NCBI GenBank assembly: GCA_963921195.1
Contig: OY992540.1
Coordinates: 20,162,262 to 20,226,261 of the forward strand
Origin: Pegoplata infirma
Taxonomy: Eukaryota; Arthropoda; Insecta; Diptera; Anthomyiidae
Direction: 5' to 3'
DNA: 64,000 nucleotides
The position numbers and the translations under genes were made by a program. The stretch's first letter is position 1, and each line of letters opens with the position of its first letter. Under the pieces are notes generated by a model. That model saw nothing but the letters and a program-made list of their open reading frames with translations. It did no database searches and was not told where the DNA came from. This document shows, in pieces, positions 1-12,050 of the stretch.

Positions 1-144
1 TATATTAAATTTTAATTAAACAAAAATGTCGGTTTTATTTGAGATATTTAAAAAACAATATTGAGCCATACTGAATTTCTTTTACAAATCTCATCAATTC
101 AACCCTCAGAAAAAAACAAAAAATAAAAATGAGTTTCAATCACT

Positions 145-348
145 AAAATGATTATATCAATTACTATTTTAATTGATTTTGCATCTATGACGAAATTGAT
201 AGTATTAATTACTAAAATTTTAAAAAGTTTAATATCGCAAAAGTGCAAAATGATTATATCAATTACTATTTTAATTGATTTTGCACCTATCACGAAAGTG
301 ATAGTATTAATTACTAAAATTTTAAAAAATTTAATATCGCAAAAGTGC
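145..348. repeat. Two-copy tandem repeat, 102-bp unit
   Basis: Two head-to-tail copies (145-246 and 247-348) both start AAAATGATTATATCAATTAC and both end GCAAAAGTGC. They differ at only a few positions, so the duplication is recent. Short ORFs on both strands here are only a by-product of the repeat. Confidence 0.9.
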
Positions 349-401
349 ATTTATTCTCAATTCATGGAAATTTTCGAAATAAATACTTTATGGGGTCCTA
401 T

Positions 402-1456
402 TAGAGTTTTTCACGGGAATTCCCGGGACGGGATTTCCCGGGAATTCCCGTGAATTTTCAATCCCGAAATCCCGGGAAATAGAGCGGGAATTCCCGGGAA
501 TTTTCGTTCCTTTGAAATTGTTGATTTTTTGACTTTAATTGATTATTTTGTATATGATTTTTTAGAGATTTTATTAAAATTCTTGATAATTGATGGCAGA
601 AACGTACGCATGGAACAGGAGGGCCCAAAAGTATTCCAAGAGAGACCTTCTAACTAAAAAATTTTATAAAATCTGAGACTTAAGAAATTAAAAAAGTCTC
701 ACAATATCTAAATCTTCGATAGGATATAATAATCAGAACCTGATACTTTTACTCAGTAGCTGAGAAATATTCTTTCTAAAACCTGCATTAGAAAAATTTG
801 CAGTATGATAATTTGTTTCTATAAAAAATATTTATGTCTCTGGACATGACTTTTTAAATCGATAAATTTATATAAAATCTGTTTAAAGAATGACTCTGAA
901 ATTAACAAGGTTTTCTTTTAGAAACCAGAATTTTTAAATTTTTTAATAACTTTTTTGTGGTAAATTTTCTGAGAATTTAATTTCTATGAAATAGTTACAT
1001 TCAGTTTCAGAGACATAATTGAGAAATTCCTCTGAATCAGTTTCATTGTGTTTTAGAGGCAAAGCGTTTTGAACCAATTGTAAAAATGAACTGAGATTAA
1101 TTAGAATAAATAATGAATTTTTATTATTAAAACAGACAAAGCGATGTGAAATAACATATTCCATTAAAAAACTTTTAAAATACTTATTTGGCCGTTTTTT
1201 ATAAAAACTGTGTAACAAAAATTGTTCTTTTTTCTCGAACCTTAATTTTTTTTTGTTTTAAAGGTACTAAAGAAGATTTTTATGGTGTTAATAAACATTA
1301 TAAATAGTGTAATCGCATTCATAAGGTTTTTATATATTTTTTTTACAAAAAAATTTGGGTTTTTAGTCTTTGCGGGAATTCCCGGGATCCCGGGAAATTT
1401 AAAAATGAATCCCGCTTTCCCGGGAAATGAAAAAGTCCGGGAAAAGAAAAACTCTA
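402..1456. mobile_element. Non-autonomous hAT element with CCCGGGAA-rich ends
   Basis: The element is flanked by a perfect 8-bp duplication GGTCCTAT (394-401 and 1457-1464), the hAT hallmark. Its ends are inverted (TAGAGTTTTT at left, AAAAACTCTA at right). Both subterminal regions carry clustered CCCGGGAATTCCCGGG-type dyads (415-500 and 1371-1445), an unusual GC island in AT-rich DNA that probably served as transposase-binding repeats. I recognise no transposase reading frame inside. The flanks (ATACTTTATGG to the left, AGAGTGGAGGGTATAA to the right) are the 3' end of a family-B Helentron-like element, so this hAT landed in an older transposon. Confidence 0.88.
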
Positions 1457-1464
1457 GGTCCTAT

Positions 1465-2111
1465 ACTTATATTTAGAGTGGAGGGTATAATAAACAGAGT
1501 TTTTTAAATTTTTTCCTGTGTTTTTGTTAAACAAATAAAACAATTTTATGTCAAAAGAAATTCAAAATACTGCACTTGGACTCAGGGAATTAAAAAATGC
1601 TATTTTTTTTGGGCGTGAAAAAGCAAAACTAATGTTTATATTTTTTTTACTTTGAACCAACACTCACAATCAGAGGATGCCCCTATTAATACACTAAGAA
1701 AATTATGTCATTAACTGTTTGTAGGTTATTTTAAAAAGTAATCAGTAAAGTCATTTTAAAAGAAAATTCACTTATTTTATAAAGGATTTAATTTTTTTAC
1801 TGTTTCTGTAGTTTAAAAAAAATAATTTACTGTATTAAAAACGAATTTTCTGTTACATTTAATTTCGGCAGTAAAAAATTTCTTCTATAGTTTTACTGTT
1901 TTTCAATACAAAATAACTGAATATTCACTAGTTTTTTAATGTTTTGGTTAGTCATTAAATTAACATTTAAAATTGACTGTAATGTGTTTTTATTTTAAAT
2001 GAAAAAACAGTGGAATGGTTTTTAAATAAAATTTCATTTGTTTTAAGTGAATATTCACTGGAATTTACCTACATAATTCTTTGAGTGTACAGTGCATTGT
2101 GTTGTTGATGT
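1465..2111. other. AT-rich spacer, no gene recognised
   Basis: The first ~30 bases are the tail of the family-B Helentron remnant. The rest has many homopolymer runs and short dyads around ACAGTAAAA. No coding region or clear element boundary can be supported. Confidence 0.5.
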
Positions 2112-2362
2112 CAGGGGGGTTACTGCGCTACTTTATTCGAAAGAAATCGTCCGAATTAGGAAATTTTTAACCGTTTGTATCAAAAAACACGTCGTTGCTA
2201 AATATTTTTTTTTTTTTATATTTTTGTATTATTTGGTGATGAGCTGACAAGCTCTAAATAATTTTGTTCCTAAAAAAATATTTTCTTCCAAATTATTTGC
2301 GAAAACAAATTTGTTTTCGAAAGCATTTCCGTTTCGAATCGAATTACGCAGTAACCCCCCAG
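2112..2362. mobile_element. MITE-like inverted-repeat element
   Basis: The left end GGGGGGTTACTGCG (2114-2127) is matched in inverted orientation by CGCAGTAACCCCCC at 2347-2360. The spacing is about 250 bp and the interior is AT-rich. No convincing target-site duplication was found, so the superfamily is undetermined. Confidence 0.55.
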
Positions 2363-2689
2363 GAAATTAGGTTATGAGGAGGAGAAGTGAGGGAGTAGTG
2401 TTTGCGGTACGTAGTACGGCTAGAATGACTGATAAACGAACATTCTCTGTAATGCGATCAACTGGACAATCGACAACAAACGGAACTGAGTGCTGCGAAC
2501 AAAAACTCGGACTGAGGATAAGTTTACTTATCTCAGCAGAACACTTTCCATGGTAATATAAACAAAACACAACTCACATTCTGACGATGCTCTAATGAGT
2601 CAATAGAGCTGGATGGCATCAACGCCCTCCTTTTCCAACGGTCCAAGAACCTCAAAATAGACTTTGATGCCCCTGCCCATATATGGGAG

Positions 2690-3133
2690 TTGTATTCAAT
2701 ATTTTAGCCATTTCTATTTAAGAAACTATATGATGTTTCCATATGAGAAGAAAGGTTTTTTTAATTCCTATTCATCCAACGGTGCCATAACATTGTTAAA
2801 ATTCGGCTTCATTAAATATTTTTTTTATGAAAATTTGTACATTTTTGGGGGGTATTTAAGTAAAGACATAGACCTACGATATCCAAATGAATACGAAATA
2901 ATCTTTATTAAATTAAAGTCGACACGTATTTTTCCTCCAGACGATATTCCTGTTAGTTCGGGAGTTATTAAAATTTTTCCGAAGGTCCACATTGTTTTAT
3001 AAGGGGACAACGCAATTCTTAAACACTAATTAATGCCGATAAGCCGAGACACCCCCAACCTAAAAATCTGCTCATTTATATATATTTTAAATTTCAGGCA
3101 AATCGGTTCATAAGGGTTGAGATACTTTCCTTG
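2690..3133 (-). mobile_element. Truncated copy of the CAAGGGAAGT-TIR element
   Basis: The sequence matches the element at 63320-63850 in opposite orientation, including the stretches around ATATGATGTTT and GAAGGTCCACAT. It ends with the family's terminal sequence (GGTTCATAAGGGTTGAGATACTTTCCTTG). The other terminus is missing. A reading frame of about 60 residues is shared by both copies but overlaps inverted repeats and is not called as a gene. Confidence 0.75.
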
Positions 3134-3165
3134 TAAGAAGAAGAAAAATAAGAAAAAGGGTAGGA

Positions 3166-3660
3166 AAACGAACAAAACCTTGCGGTACCCCTGAATGAAT
3201 ATTAAACTAATGAGAACTCATCTATAACAACACGTATAGAACCATCTCTAAGAAAGCTCGAAATAAATCAAGGAAAGTCATTACCGTAACCAAAGATACA
3301 AAGCTTAAGATATAGGCGCACAGTGACCCGAACAATCAAACGCCTTGGAAATGTCTAGAGCAGCCACTGTACTTTCTCCAAAATGATGGTTCGAACGACT
3401 CAAACGTTCCGAAAGAATCGCCAACAGGTCTCCCCGTAGAACGAGTTCTGCAAAAACCATACTGCTGATCGCTTAAAATAAAGTTAGCCTCTAGATACTT
3501 CACAAAATAGCAATTTACCTTGCTCTCCATTTCCCTGACTCTTTTAACAGGCGACCAAAAGCTCTTGCTGCCCCGAGGAGCCGAAAGAACTTTTGCAAGA
3601 AGACGCCGTTCGCAAAGAAGTTTTCGCGACTAAGTACTTTGACACACTCAGATCACGCCT
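3166..3660 (-). pseudogene. Reverse-transcriptase fragment of a Jockey-like LINE
   Basis: On the minus strand the conceptual protein contains LSDQQYGF followed by a STGDLLA stretch and LDISKAFD (RT motif A). Further on are pieces resembling SSFLRDGSIRVVID, typical of Jockey/CR1-group reverse transcriptases. At least one frameshift (around 3430) and several stops break the frame. It is a dead 5'- and 3'-truncated copy, unrelated to the intact I-group LINE at 31-37 kb. Confidence 0.78.
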
Positions 3661-3935
3661 TTTTTCGTAGCAGATCAGTATCACCGTTTCCGTTGTCACG
3701 CAAATTTTTTAACGCTTCCACACTCGGTCTGATTGAATTACTGCAAGTCTGGTTAAACCAACATTTATCAGAACGCTTCGTAGCTGTTGTTGAAACTTCA
3801 CGAAGTTCGGAAAACGAGAAGAATGCGAAAATGATGCAATGATCCGAAGTACCAAGAGATGCAAATGTTCTTAGTTCATATTTATGAAGATGTGAAGTTA
3901 AAAAAATGCGAGAGTATTCTGGCGTTCATTCCTTA

Positions 3936-4065
3936 AGGTACCTACCGACGACGCAATATTATGTACAATATTCAATTACATTGATGGTGTGTGGGTAAGA
4001 TTGACCATTGTACAATCGTCAATATAACCCACACACCATCAATATTGCGTCGTCTGTAGGTACCT
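3936..4065. mobile_element. PIF/Harbinger-like MITE (130 bp)
   Basis: The ends AGGTACCTAC and GTAGGTACCT are inverted repeats, extended by GACGACGCAATATT on one side and AATATTGCGTCGTC on the other. The flanks are TTA on both sides (3933-3935, 4066-4068), a 3-bp duplication expected of PIF/Harbinger. A second copy lies at 59829-59980 with the same TSD. Confidence 0.8.
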
Positions 4066-4068
4066 TTA

Positions 4069-6239
4069 CTACCGTTAAGCGCGTTGGTTGGCCTACAAAT
4101 TGCGACAGGTTGTTATGCGCGTCGAATTACTCGACGTAATTGTCAATAGGAGTCGAATAGTTAGAATGGATAATCCAGAAAGAGTTGTAAACATTAAATC
4201 CCCTAATTTCACTGCTAGGACAACTATCCAGGGTTCTCGATATAGAATTGGAAAGGGCTTTAAAACTATCCTGCACAGGCACTCCTACCCGAAATGTAAT
4301 GTGTGTGCCCTGATTTCGTATTTAACCCATAAAGAATTATATTTGAAATCACTCGTACCCAAATGTCATTTCGTAAATATACCGCAAGGCCACAATGAAA
4401 GACAAAAATCCAACTATCCCAAGTGATACCCAGGTAAATCTCCATCTCCACGCATTTTATAATCTTGCAATCGATTCTACTTAACATTACAGAATCGATG
4501 ATTTTTGTTTAAAATTGTTTTAAGAGCAATCTTTTTTAGAGCAATTATTTTTTTTTGAAAAATTATTTTACATTAAAAACTGTGTTGTGCAATGTAACGC
4601 AACTAAAAGATAATTAATATAATTTTTATTTTTACTACAGTTTTTTATTCCAAAAATAAAGCTGCTTTAAAAAATTATTTGTTACTAAAAATTTGTTTAA
4701 AAAAATTGTAAAAGAAAAAAAATTGTATTAATGAATAACTTTAAAAACACCCTTTGACCTTGACTTCATTAATTAATACGAACTGTCAAAATCAGATGAT
4801 ATTGATAGTTCCGATGTCAAAAAGCAGATCAAATGATTTTAATTTTTGACACATTGACATACAACTGAAAGTGAAACAAATGTCAAATACACAAAGCTAG
4901 AAAGTCATTAGCTACACATGTTTCATGGAAATATTCATTAGATACGGGATATTTTTAAAATATTTTCACAATACACTAAACTAATTTTGTAGGTAAAAAA
5001 ATAACTCAAAATGACAATTGAAACAGCATGAATAATAGTTCGTCACCTGAGAGTTTGAAGACTCTGTCCATCTGTCTGTGGAAAGCTCGTCCAAAGCAGT
5101 CCAAACCAAAAGAGCTAGATCCCTTAAGTTTGGCAAAAACGTGTCTTATGGCATAGGCCAGTAAAATTCGTAAATGGGCAAAATCGGGAAAAAAGTTTTT
5201 ACGTGATTTATTTTCTCTCAATATTTCCTTTGTCCCGAAAAAAACAAAAAAATTTGGTAAAATTTGACTAAACTTTAAATTTTTATAAAAATGGTTTTAA
5301 ATTTGACTAAACTTTTTTTTTTTGTATAAACAAGAGCTTCGTGAGTGCGAGTTGTCTTAAATTTAATCACGTGATTGTGCGTATCAGAATAAATGGGGTT
5401 TTAAACATTTATCGCTATCAGGAAGGTGTCCTTCGACTTCTATGCCATCAGTAAAATTTTATAAAATTGTAATCTTTAATAAAGAATTAAAATATTTTTA
5501 ACCAAAAATTTTTAAGAAATTTCATTTGTCAGATTCGAAAATTGTGTACACGCATTTTAAGTGTGTCATGTAAACAATTTGTATCACGTGCCATATTGGA
5601 ATGCCAACAAAATACTAGAAACATTGTATAAAACAGAGGGCGGGACAAAAAATTAAAACTTAAACATTTTTTTTTAATTATTTGAGGTAGTACGCATAAG
5701 TAATAAAAATTTTGTGGATTTAAATTTAAACCGAAACATATAAAAAATTAATTTACACAGATACTAAAATGTATGTATGAATGAAAGAAGGAAGGGGTGT
5801 ATGCTTGACTTGCTAACATCAAAGATCGCTCAACCACTTGAATATGAAACACAAACAATAAATGCAACATAAAACGAGTAAAACGGAGCAGACTTTGTCC
5901 GTCCACTGCACTGCAACATTGGATGGATACACCAAACATACACAAACAAGTTAAGTGTAAGTGTCAAGAATAAGTTTCAGATACGACGCAATCATACATA
6001 ATGCATACATGGGATATGGATGGATATGAATTGTACCTAATTGTGTATACAAATAAGGTTTCTCAATTTCAAAATTTTTTAAAGTGATTACTTTCACAGG
6101 CTCATATGTAACAGAAATAGTGACAGCATTAGCAACACTAACAATATCACTATTTTAGATCAGACGTTTAAATGAATGAAGTCTATTCTATCGGTCATAG
6201 TTAAGTGACTGACTTTTTCGAAGATTTGAAATACAAAAA
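4069..6239. other. Intergenic or decayed repeat region
   Basis: No host gene is supported. The stretch around 4490-4600 (ATCGATGATTTTTGTTT onwards) is similar to 56180-56290, so it is dispersed repeat. A minus-strand family-B Helentron fragment is visible at about 5035-5170 (CTGTCCATCTGTCTGTGGAAAG). Short frames at 4088-4487 and 5748-5945 have no recognisable domain. Confidence 0.5.
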
Positions 6240-6380
6240 CTTCATTTGTAGTTCGCCGATTCTACTTGTAATTGGAAAATTTCATTTGTAATTCGACGAT
6301 TCCAATTGTAATTCGAAAAGATCAATTGTAATTCGAAAAAGAACAATTGTAATTCGAAATAGATCAATTGTAATTGAACA
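6240..6380. repeat. Minisatellite, ~21-bp AATTGTAATTCGAAA unit, left part
   Basis: Five or more diverged tandem units of the form GATCAATTGTAATTCGAAAA. The same repeat resumes at 6957, so the family-B element at 6381-6953 was inserted into one array. Confidence 0.8.
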
Positions 6381-6953
6381 AGTGAGAGTGTTAAATTCGG
6401 CTGTGCCGAATCTTTGATACCCTCCAACATGTTAAAATATATATAAAAAAAAAATTCAGAGGCTTTTTTGTGGGGGGCTCTGTATGTGGGTAGTGGGGGA
6501 TACCTTTCCCATCGCGATAAATGTTTGCTAATTTATTTTGTATGCTTTTTTAACTTTAGTAATACCATCTTCGAATAATTCTTATGATTTTTTAAATCTA
6601 CGCCCACAAAAGGGGGAGGGCCGAAATAAACTAAATTTTGTAGCCCCCGGGGCCTAAGTGCAGGACTTTTAACTACATCTGATATAAAAAGGTTTCATTT
6701 GTTTAACAAAAATGCCAAAAAATGTAACAATTGTCGTTTTTTAGAGGTTTTTTAGTTCTTCAAGGGGTAACTTTTTTGCCCCTGGTCTGATTTTACCCAT
6801 ATCCGAACTTAGCCGGCCTATGACCATGACACACATTCGTGCCAATTTTCAGGAGTCTACCTTTTTTTATTTTTTTTTTATACAGACGGACGGACGCACA
6901 TTAATAAAATGACTTAGAATCGATCATAGATCAATAATATATGTACTTTATAT
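6381..6953 (+). mobile_element. Helentron-like (INE-1/DINE-1 type) element, family B
   Basis: The 5' part shows the family-B hairpin AAATTCGGCTGTGCCGAAT followed by GATACCCTCCA. The 3' part has GACGGACGGACG and ATCGATCATAGATCAATAATATATGTACTTTATA. The final GTGGAGGGTAT end is missing. It splits the flanking minisatellite. Confidence 0.75.
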
Positions 6954-6956
6954 AAA

Positions 6957-7298
6957 AAGAACAATTTTAATTCCAAAAAGATTAATTGCAATTCAAAAAA
7001 GATCAATAGTATTTTGAAAAATATCAATTGAAATTCGAAATAGATCAATTGTAATTCGAAATAGATCAATTGTAGCTCAAAAAAGATTAACTGAATTTCC
7101 GTTGATCTTTTTTGAATAACAATTGGAATCTTTGAATTACAATTGCTCTTTTTCGAATAACATTTTATTTTTTTTCGAATAACAATTGATCTATTTCGAG
7201 CTATGGATTAGGATCTGGTCTTGTGGACATAACGTTAACCTCTTATCCTATTTCGAATTAAAATTGATCTTTTTCGAATAAGAATTGATCTTTTCATA
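6957..7298. repeat. Minisatellite continuation with an inverted half
   Basis: The units continue direct (ATCAATTGTAATTCGAAATAG) to about 7090. From there to 7298 they appear in reverse orientation (TTTTTCGAATAACAATTGATC). The array is therefore a head-to-head inverted minisatellite, interrupted near 7205-7250 by a short unrelated sequence. Confidence 0.75.
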
Positions 7299-7299
7299 A

Positions 7300-7480
7300 C
7301 CTCCAACCATAGTATTGGGTTATACTCACATTGTCATTTCGTGTGTACCGCATCGAAATATCGGTCGATTCTATGAAGTTCTATGAATGTCCGTCCTTCC
7401 GTTTGTGGAAAGCACGATGCAGTCCAAAATAAAAGAGCTAGATTCTTTATGTTTTGCCATGAATATGTATAATGGTCATT
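7300..7480 (-). mobile_element. Family-B Helentron-like fragment
   Basis: The reversed family-B signature (CGAAATATCGGTCGATTCTATG, then GTCCGTCCTTCCGTTTGTGGAAAGCACGATGCAGTCC) is visible. Both ends are degraded. Confidence 0.6.
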
Positions 7481-7488
7481 AGGGTGGA

Positions 7489-7665
7489 GCAAATATAGCT
7501 TTTTTTCGAATTTCGAAAACGTCGGGGTCAGGAAAGTTGCCTTTTGGGGTCGATATTAACCCACAAAAATATTGGACCTGTAGGGCAATGGCTTTGGGTT
7601 CCTTTTTCGACTTGAAAATCGGAAAGTCCAAAACAAAGTGAAAAAATTTATTTTTCGATTTTTAT
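7489..7665. mobile_element. Fragment of the TAGGGTGGAGC hAT-like family (family C)
   Basis: It starts TAGGGTGGAGCAAATATAGC and continues TTCGAATTTCGAAAACGTCGGGGT, as in the copies at 30881-31094 and 42433-43548. I could not locate its opposite terminus. Confidence 0.6.
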
Positions 7666-8056
7666 TTTTTTGCTTAAAATGTACTTGTTATCTCCTTTCA
7701 TGGGAAATTTGAAGAAACAAAATCGATTCACGCATTACAGAGAACACGCAGTACAAAAACAGATAAAGATAAATTTTCAAAAAAGAAATCAATTTTAAAT
7801 GCCTTTTTAGTGAAATTTTTAAGGCAGTGTTTTTTATACCCACTATTCCGAGATACCGGAAGGGGATACCTTTTAGTATATATATTATTGATCCATGATC
7901 GATTCTATACGTTCTATGAATGTCAGTCCGTCTGTGAAAAACACGATGCTGTCAAAACTAAAAAAGCTAGACTCCTGAAGTTTGTCACGAATATTTTTTA
8001 TATTTTTTATTTTTGTTAAACAAATGAAACATTTCTTGATCAAAAGACGTTCAAAG

Positions 8057-8506
8057 TAGAGATGGGCGCTGGTCACGTGATTCACGTGAATCACGCGTGA
8101 GTATGAGTGATTTTCATTTCAAACAAGTGATTGTGAGTGAGTGTGAGTTAAAAAAAAACTAGTGCGTGATTAGTGAGTGAGTCATTTATTTTTTGCGTGA
8201 GTTGCGTGATTAGATTTTTTGATTTGCCAAATTTCTTTTTAATTGTTTGTAAAAAATTTTTTTTTTGGATTTTTTTTTTCTTTTTGGTAAGAAAATTTTA
8301 TTGCGTGAGTAGATTATGCGTGACTCACGCGTGAGCGTGATTGAATCTGGCGTGAGTCACGCGTGAGTAAGTTTTTTATTACTCACGTGAATGTGAGTGA
8401 GCGTGAGTAAAAAAAAAATTGCGTGAGTGATTAGTGAGTGATTCGATTATTTTTTGCGTGAGCGTGAGTGAGTGTGAGTCAAAATCCACTCACGCGCCCA
8501 TCTCTA
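8057..8506. mobile_element. hAT MITE with TAGAGATGGGCG ends and GTGAGT repeats (450 bp)
   Basis: Perfect 8-bp duplication GTTCAAAG (8049-8056 and 8507-8514). TIRs are TAGAGATGGGCG and CGCCCATCTCTA. The interior is built almost entirely of GTGAGT/GTGAGC and CACGTGA motifs. A sibling copy lies at 60208-60714. Confidence 0.92.
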
Positions 8507-8524
8507 GTTCAAAGTCCTAAAAAA

Positions 8525-8767
8525 TTATTTTTTTTTGCCTGCCCCCCTTTTGTGGGCGTGGGTATAAAAAAACTGTTTTAATAATTATAAAATTGTATTA
8601 CTTAAGTGCAAATATCAAAATAATTTAATTTGTTAACTTTTAAAAAATATTTTTTTTGGCCTGAACCCTTTTGTGGGCGTGGGTATAAAAAAATTGTTTT
8701 AATGATTATAAAATTGTACTACTTAAGTGCAAATATCAAAATTAATTAATTTGCTAACTTTTATCGC
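8525..8767. repeat. Two-copy tandem duplication, ~121-bp unit
   Basis: GTGGGCGTGGGTATAAAAA recurs at 8552 and 8673. It is followed in both copies by near-identical sequence through ACTTAAGTGCAAATATCAAAAT. Confidence 0.85.
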
Positions 8768-9848
8768 GAGAAGTGTTTTTAAAATTAAAAAAAAAATATT
8801 TCGATATTTTTAAGAATTCATTCTTTTAATTGCTTCTTTTAGCGAGTGTTTTATCCATCATAGATATTTAATAACAAAATCTCAAGTGTTTTTTCTCCTT
8901 TTTTTTTGTTTGTATGAAATTTAAACGCCAGCGCAATATTGTTTAGGTTTAACTAAACATAATTTTGAATTTGTCTTGTTGTCTTGAAATGTGACTCTTT
9001 TCGGTTTTTTGTTTAGATTTAATTTAGTTCATCTAGATCAGCGCACTAACAGAATTGTATGATACTATTGTACCTACCGCACTCAAAATTTCAAAAAAAA
9101 TTTGGTCCACCTTATATTACAAATCCATACAATACAAAGCATTATCATACTTATGAATATCCTGACAGTGGCTGCCAAATAATCTAATGTTTTGGCATTT
9201 ACTCTACGGGACATTTAAGTAAATTTACGTTTTGTCAGGCGAGAGCAACAATTTCTCTAATCTTCATTCAAGCACACACAGTATCATTTTGAGTACTTGT
9301 GATATTGAATATAGAATGAATATTATTTCAGCATGTCAAATGATTTATGATAAATAAACAAATGTGTATGTTTATACTAAATGACAATTTATCAGATTTT
9401 ATTTTCTTAAAAAAATTTCTTTTTTCTCTTTTATGTTTTTCAACGACATTTTTTTTTTCTTTTACAAACGAGACTATTGAGTGATTTTAATGTTCCGTAA
9501 ATGTAACGTTAAAAATATTAAATTTTATGATTATAAATTAAAAAAAAATATATTTTTGATGTTGAAAATATTTTAGGTCTTGTTGTCATGACAGCAGTGC
9601 AATAATGTAACTTGTAAAAATTTTCTTTTAAACAACAAAAATATTTTACAGGATGAAGACAAGACATTTCTGTCCCTTTAGGTGGTGGCAGTTAAGTCGT
9701 GATGGTGTTTTTAAATTTTTAATATATACATATTTAAATTTCAGAGCAATCCCCGGGTGCCTGCCAATTGGTAGACCTATTTATAAGTTTTTTTAAACCC
9801 GTTTGTAACTTACCCAAGTGTCGGTCAGGGACCCCATAAAGTATCAAA
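8768..9848. other. AT-rich spacer, nothing recognised
   Basis: No coding frame, inverted-repeat boundary or RNA gene could be supported. Confidence 0.5.
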
Positions 9849-11712
9849 AAATAAGTAAGAAAGTTATAGTCGGTCAAGAACTGAACATATGATACCCTAC
9901 ACCAGTGGTTACCGGAAAATGGGTCCAAAGTCCAAACATGGACCGATTGGATCTATCTTTTGTTAGATCTTAAATTAGTATAGAAAACACACACAGACCA
10001 AATTTAAGTGAAATTGGCTTATTTTTGTTGCCAACAGACTTATTTAACTGAATATTGGTCTTATTTTTATATTATTTAAAAATTTCCAACTTTCATAATT
10101 TTTTTATGAACATCGGAAGGGTGGTCCGATTTCTTTAAAATTTGGAGCAATGATTGTGAATACAAAATACGATTACCTGGCGAATTTTAAAAGGATACCT
10201 ACACTCAAAAAAAAAAAACTGTTAAGTTAGCAAAAAAAGCTTGTAAACCTACAAGAAAATTTGCTGATTTTGAACCCACAATTTTTTTGGTAAAGTTAGC
10301 AAAAACCTTTTGCTAAAAATTTGTTAACTGAAATAATTTTTATTTTAACTTAGTTCATACATATTTGAGGACCCCATTGGGTTCGGACCCAATAGGTCCA
10401 GACCCCGATGGGCCTAAACCTAGTTGGGTTCCTTAAAAATCGTCATAGTTTTTGATTCAAAATTTGTGTCCATTTCGCTCTACCTTGCTTAGTTTTTGAG
10501 ATACGTGATTTAAGGGGATCACTGGGGTCTTGAGAATTAAAAAACTTAATAACTTCAAAAATATTACTCGGAGAGCTTTTGGTTATTTTGCGGTCTTGTT
10601 CTACGTGTTGAGAGCTACAAAAATTCTTTTGGACTTTTTGTTGTGTCGGCAATATTTACCGAGATATGAGCATTTTAAAATTTTCGGGAATGCTAACTTT
10701 TTTGGATCCAAAGTTAGGTCCCATTAGGGTCCACACATGTGAAGAGGACCCGCGAAAGTATGGAGATTCTAAGAACCAAAAATGCCTTCCATTTTGCTCT
10801 AAATGGCTTAGTTTCCGAGATAGCGCCATTTTAAGTTTTCTGAAAATAAAAAAAAATTTACCATTTATTTTTGCTAATGTTAGCAAAAAATCTTGTAAAA
10901 ATGTTGTCAACTCAATTTCAAATTTAGCAAAAGAAATTAGTTCAAAGTTTGTTTAAAATTGCTAATGTTCTAAATGAAGTTTACAAGAATTTTTTGCTAA
11001 CATGCTAATTAAGGGTGGGATAGTGTTGTGTGAGATTTTAAGCAGCAGTATTTGGAATCGCTAGAACCCCTCATTTTGTGAGGTTCGTAAAAAAAGTGTA
11101 TGAGCCAAAAAATGGGGGATGTCAGATAGGATCTAGGGGTCGCTCATCGGGGTCAAAGTTCGGCCTACATGGAAAAAAATCCTCAAAAAGCCCCACAACT
11201 CCCCTGGTTTTGCCCCTAGAGGGGTCAAATGTGAGACCGGCCCCCATTTTTTGCCCCAACCACTTTTGCCAAATATACCTAAGCCCTATCTCCTCTCCTT
11301 AAGGGGGCTCCCATACAAAGGTTGAATGTTAAAATATATTTGCTCCTACCTCTCTAGCTGTCCTAGAAGTGACCCTAGAGGAATCAAATGTATGACAGAC
11401 CCCCAATATTTTTTCATCCCCAACATACCCTCTATCTTCAACCGTTAGGGTGGTCCCCATACATTTCTTTTTATTTTTTCTTAATTTTTTTTATTAAATC
11501 AGCTCCTACCGGTCCAACGGTGCTTCCTAGAGGGGTCATTTGTAAGACCGGCCCCCATTTATTTTTAGCCCCCAACATTTCTTCTGAATATGCTAACTCC
11601 GTATCTCCAATTCCTGAGGGGTCTCCCACACAAAATGACATTTTTATAAAATTTGCTCCCACCGCTCTAACTGGCGCAGGGATGACCCTAGAGAATTTAA
11701 ATGTATGACTGA

Positions 11713-11910
11713 CCCCCAATATTTTTTCAGCCCCAACATTTTCCCCAAACAAACCTACCCTCTATTTTTAAGCCTTAAGGGGGTCCCCACACATTTTTTT
11801 TTATTTTTTTATAAAATCAAAAGAAAGTTGCCCCCAATATTTTTTTAGCCCCAACATTTTCCCCAAACAAACCTACCCCTTATTTTTAAGTCTTAAGGGG
11901 GTTCCCACAC
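11713..11910. repeat. Direct duplication inside the left foldback arm
   Basis: The block CCCCAATATTTTTTCAGCCC...AAACAAACCTACCC...TTAAGGGGGT occurs twice with a period of about 116 bp (starting at 11713 and about 11831). Confidence 0.7.
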
Positions 11911-12050
11911 ATTTTTTATAATTTTTGTATATAAAATCAGATCTTACCGCTCCCATGGTGCCTCTTAGGAACGGGAAATCCAGACTGACCCCCAATAATT
12001 TTTGCCCCCCACTTTTTGTCCCAACATACCTACGTCGTATTTCCACTTTG

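Larger units (their letters stand above)
7838..8767 (-). mobile_element. Family-B Helentron-like remnant, split by a hAT insertion
   Basis: Reverse-oriented family-B sequence (TATACCCACTATTCCG, TATATATTATTGATCCATGATCGATTC) runs to 8056. It resumes after the hAT element with CCCCTTTTGTGGGCGTGGGTATAAAAA. The second half holds a two-copy tandem duplication. Confidence 0.65.

Noticed and set aside
4088..4426. 112-codon plus frame beside the first Harbinger MITE
   Set aside because: No recognisable domain, and it begins just outside a repeat; cannot be supported as a gene.
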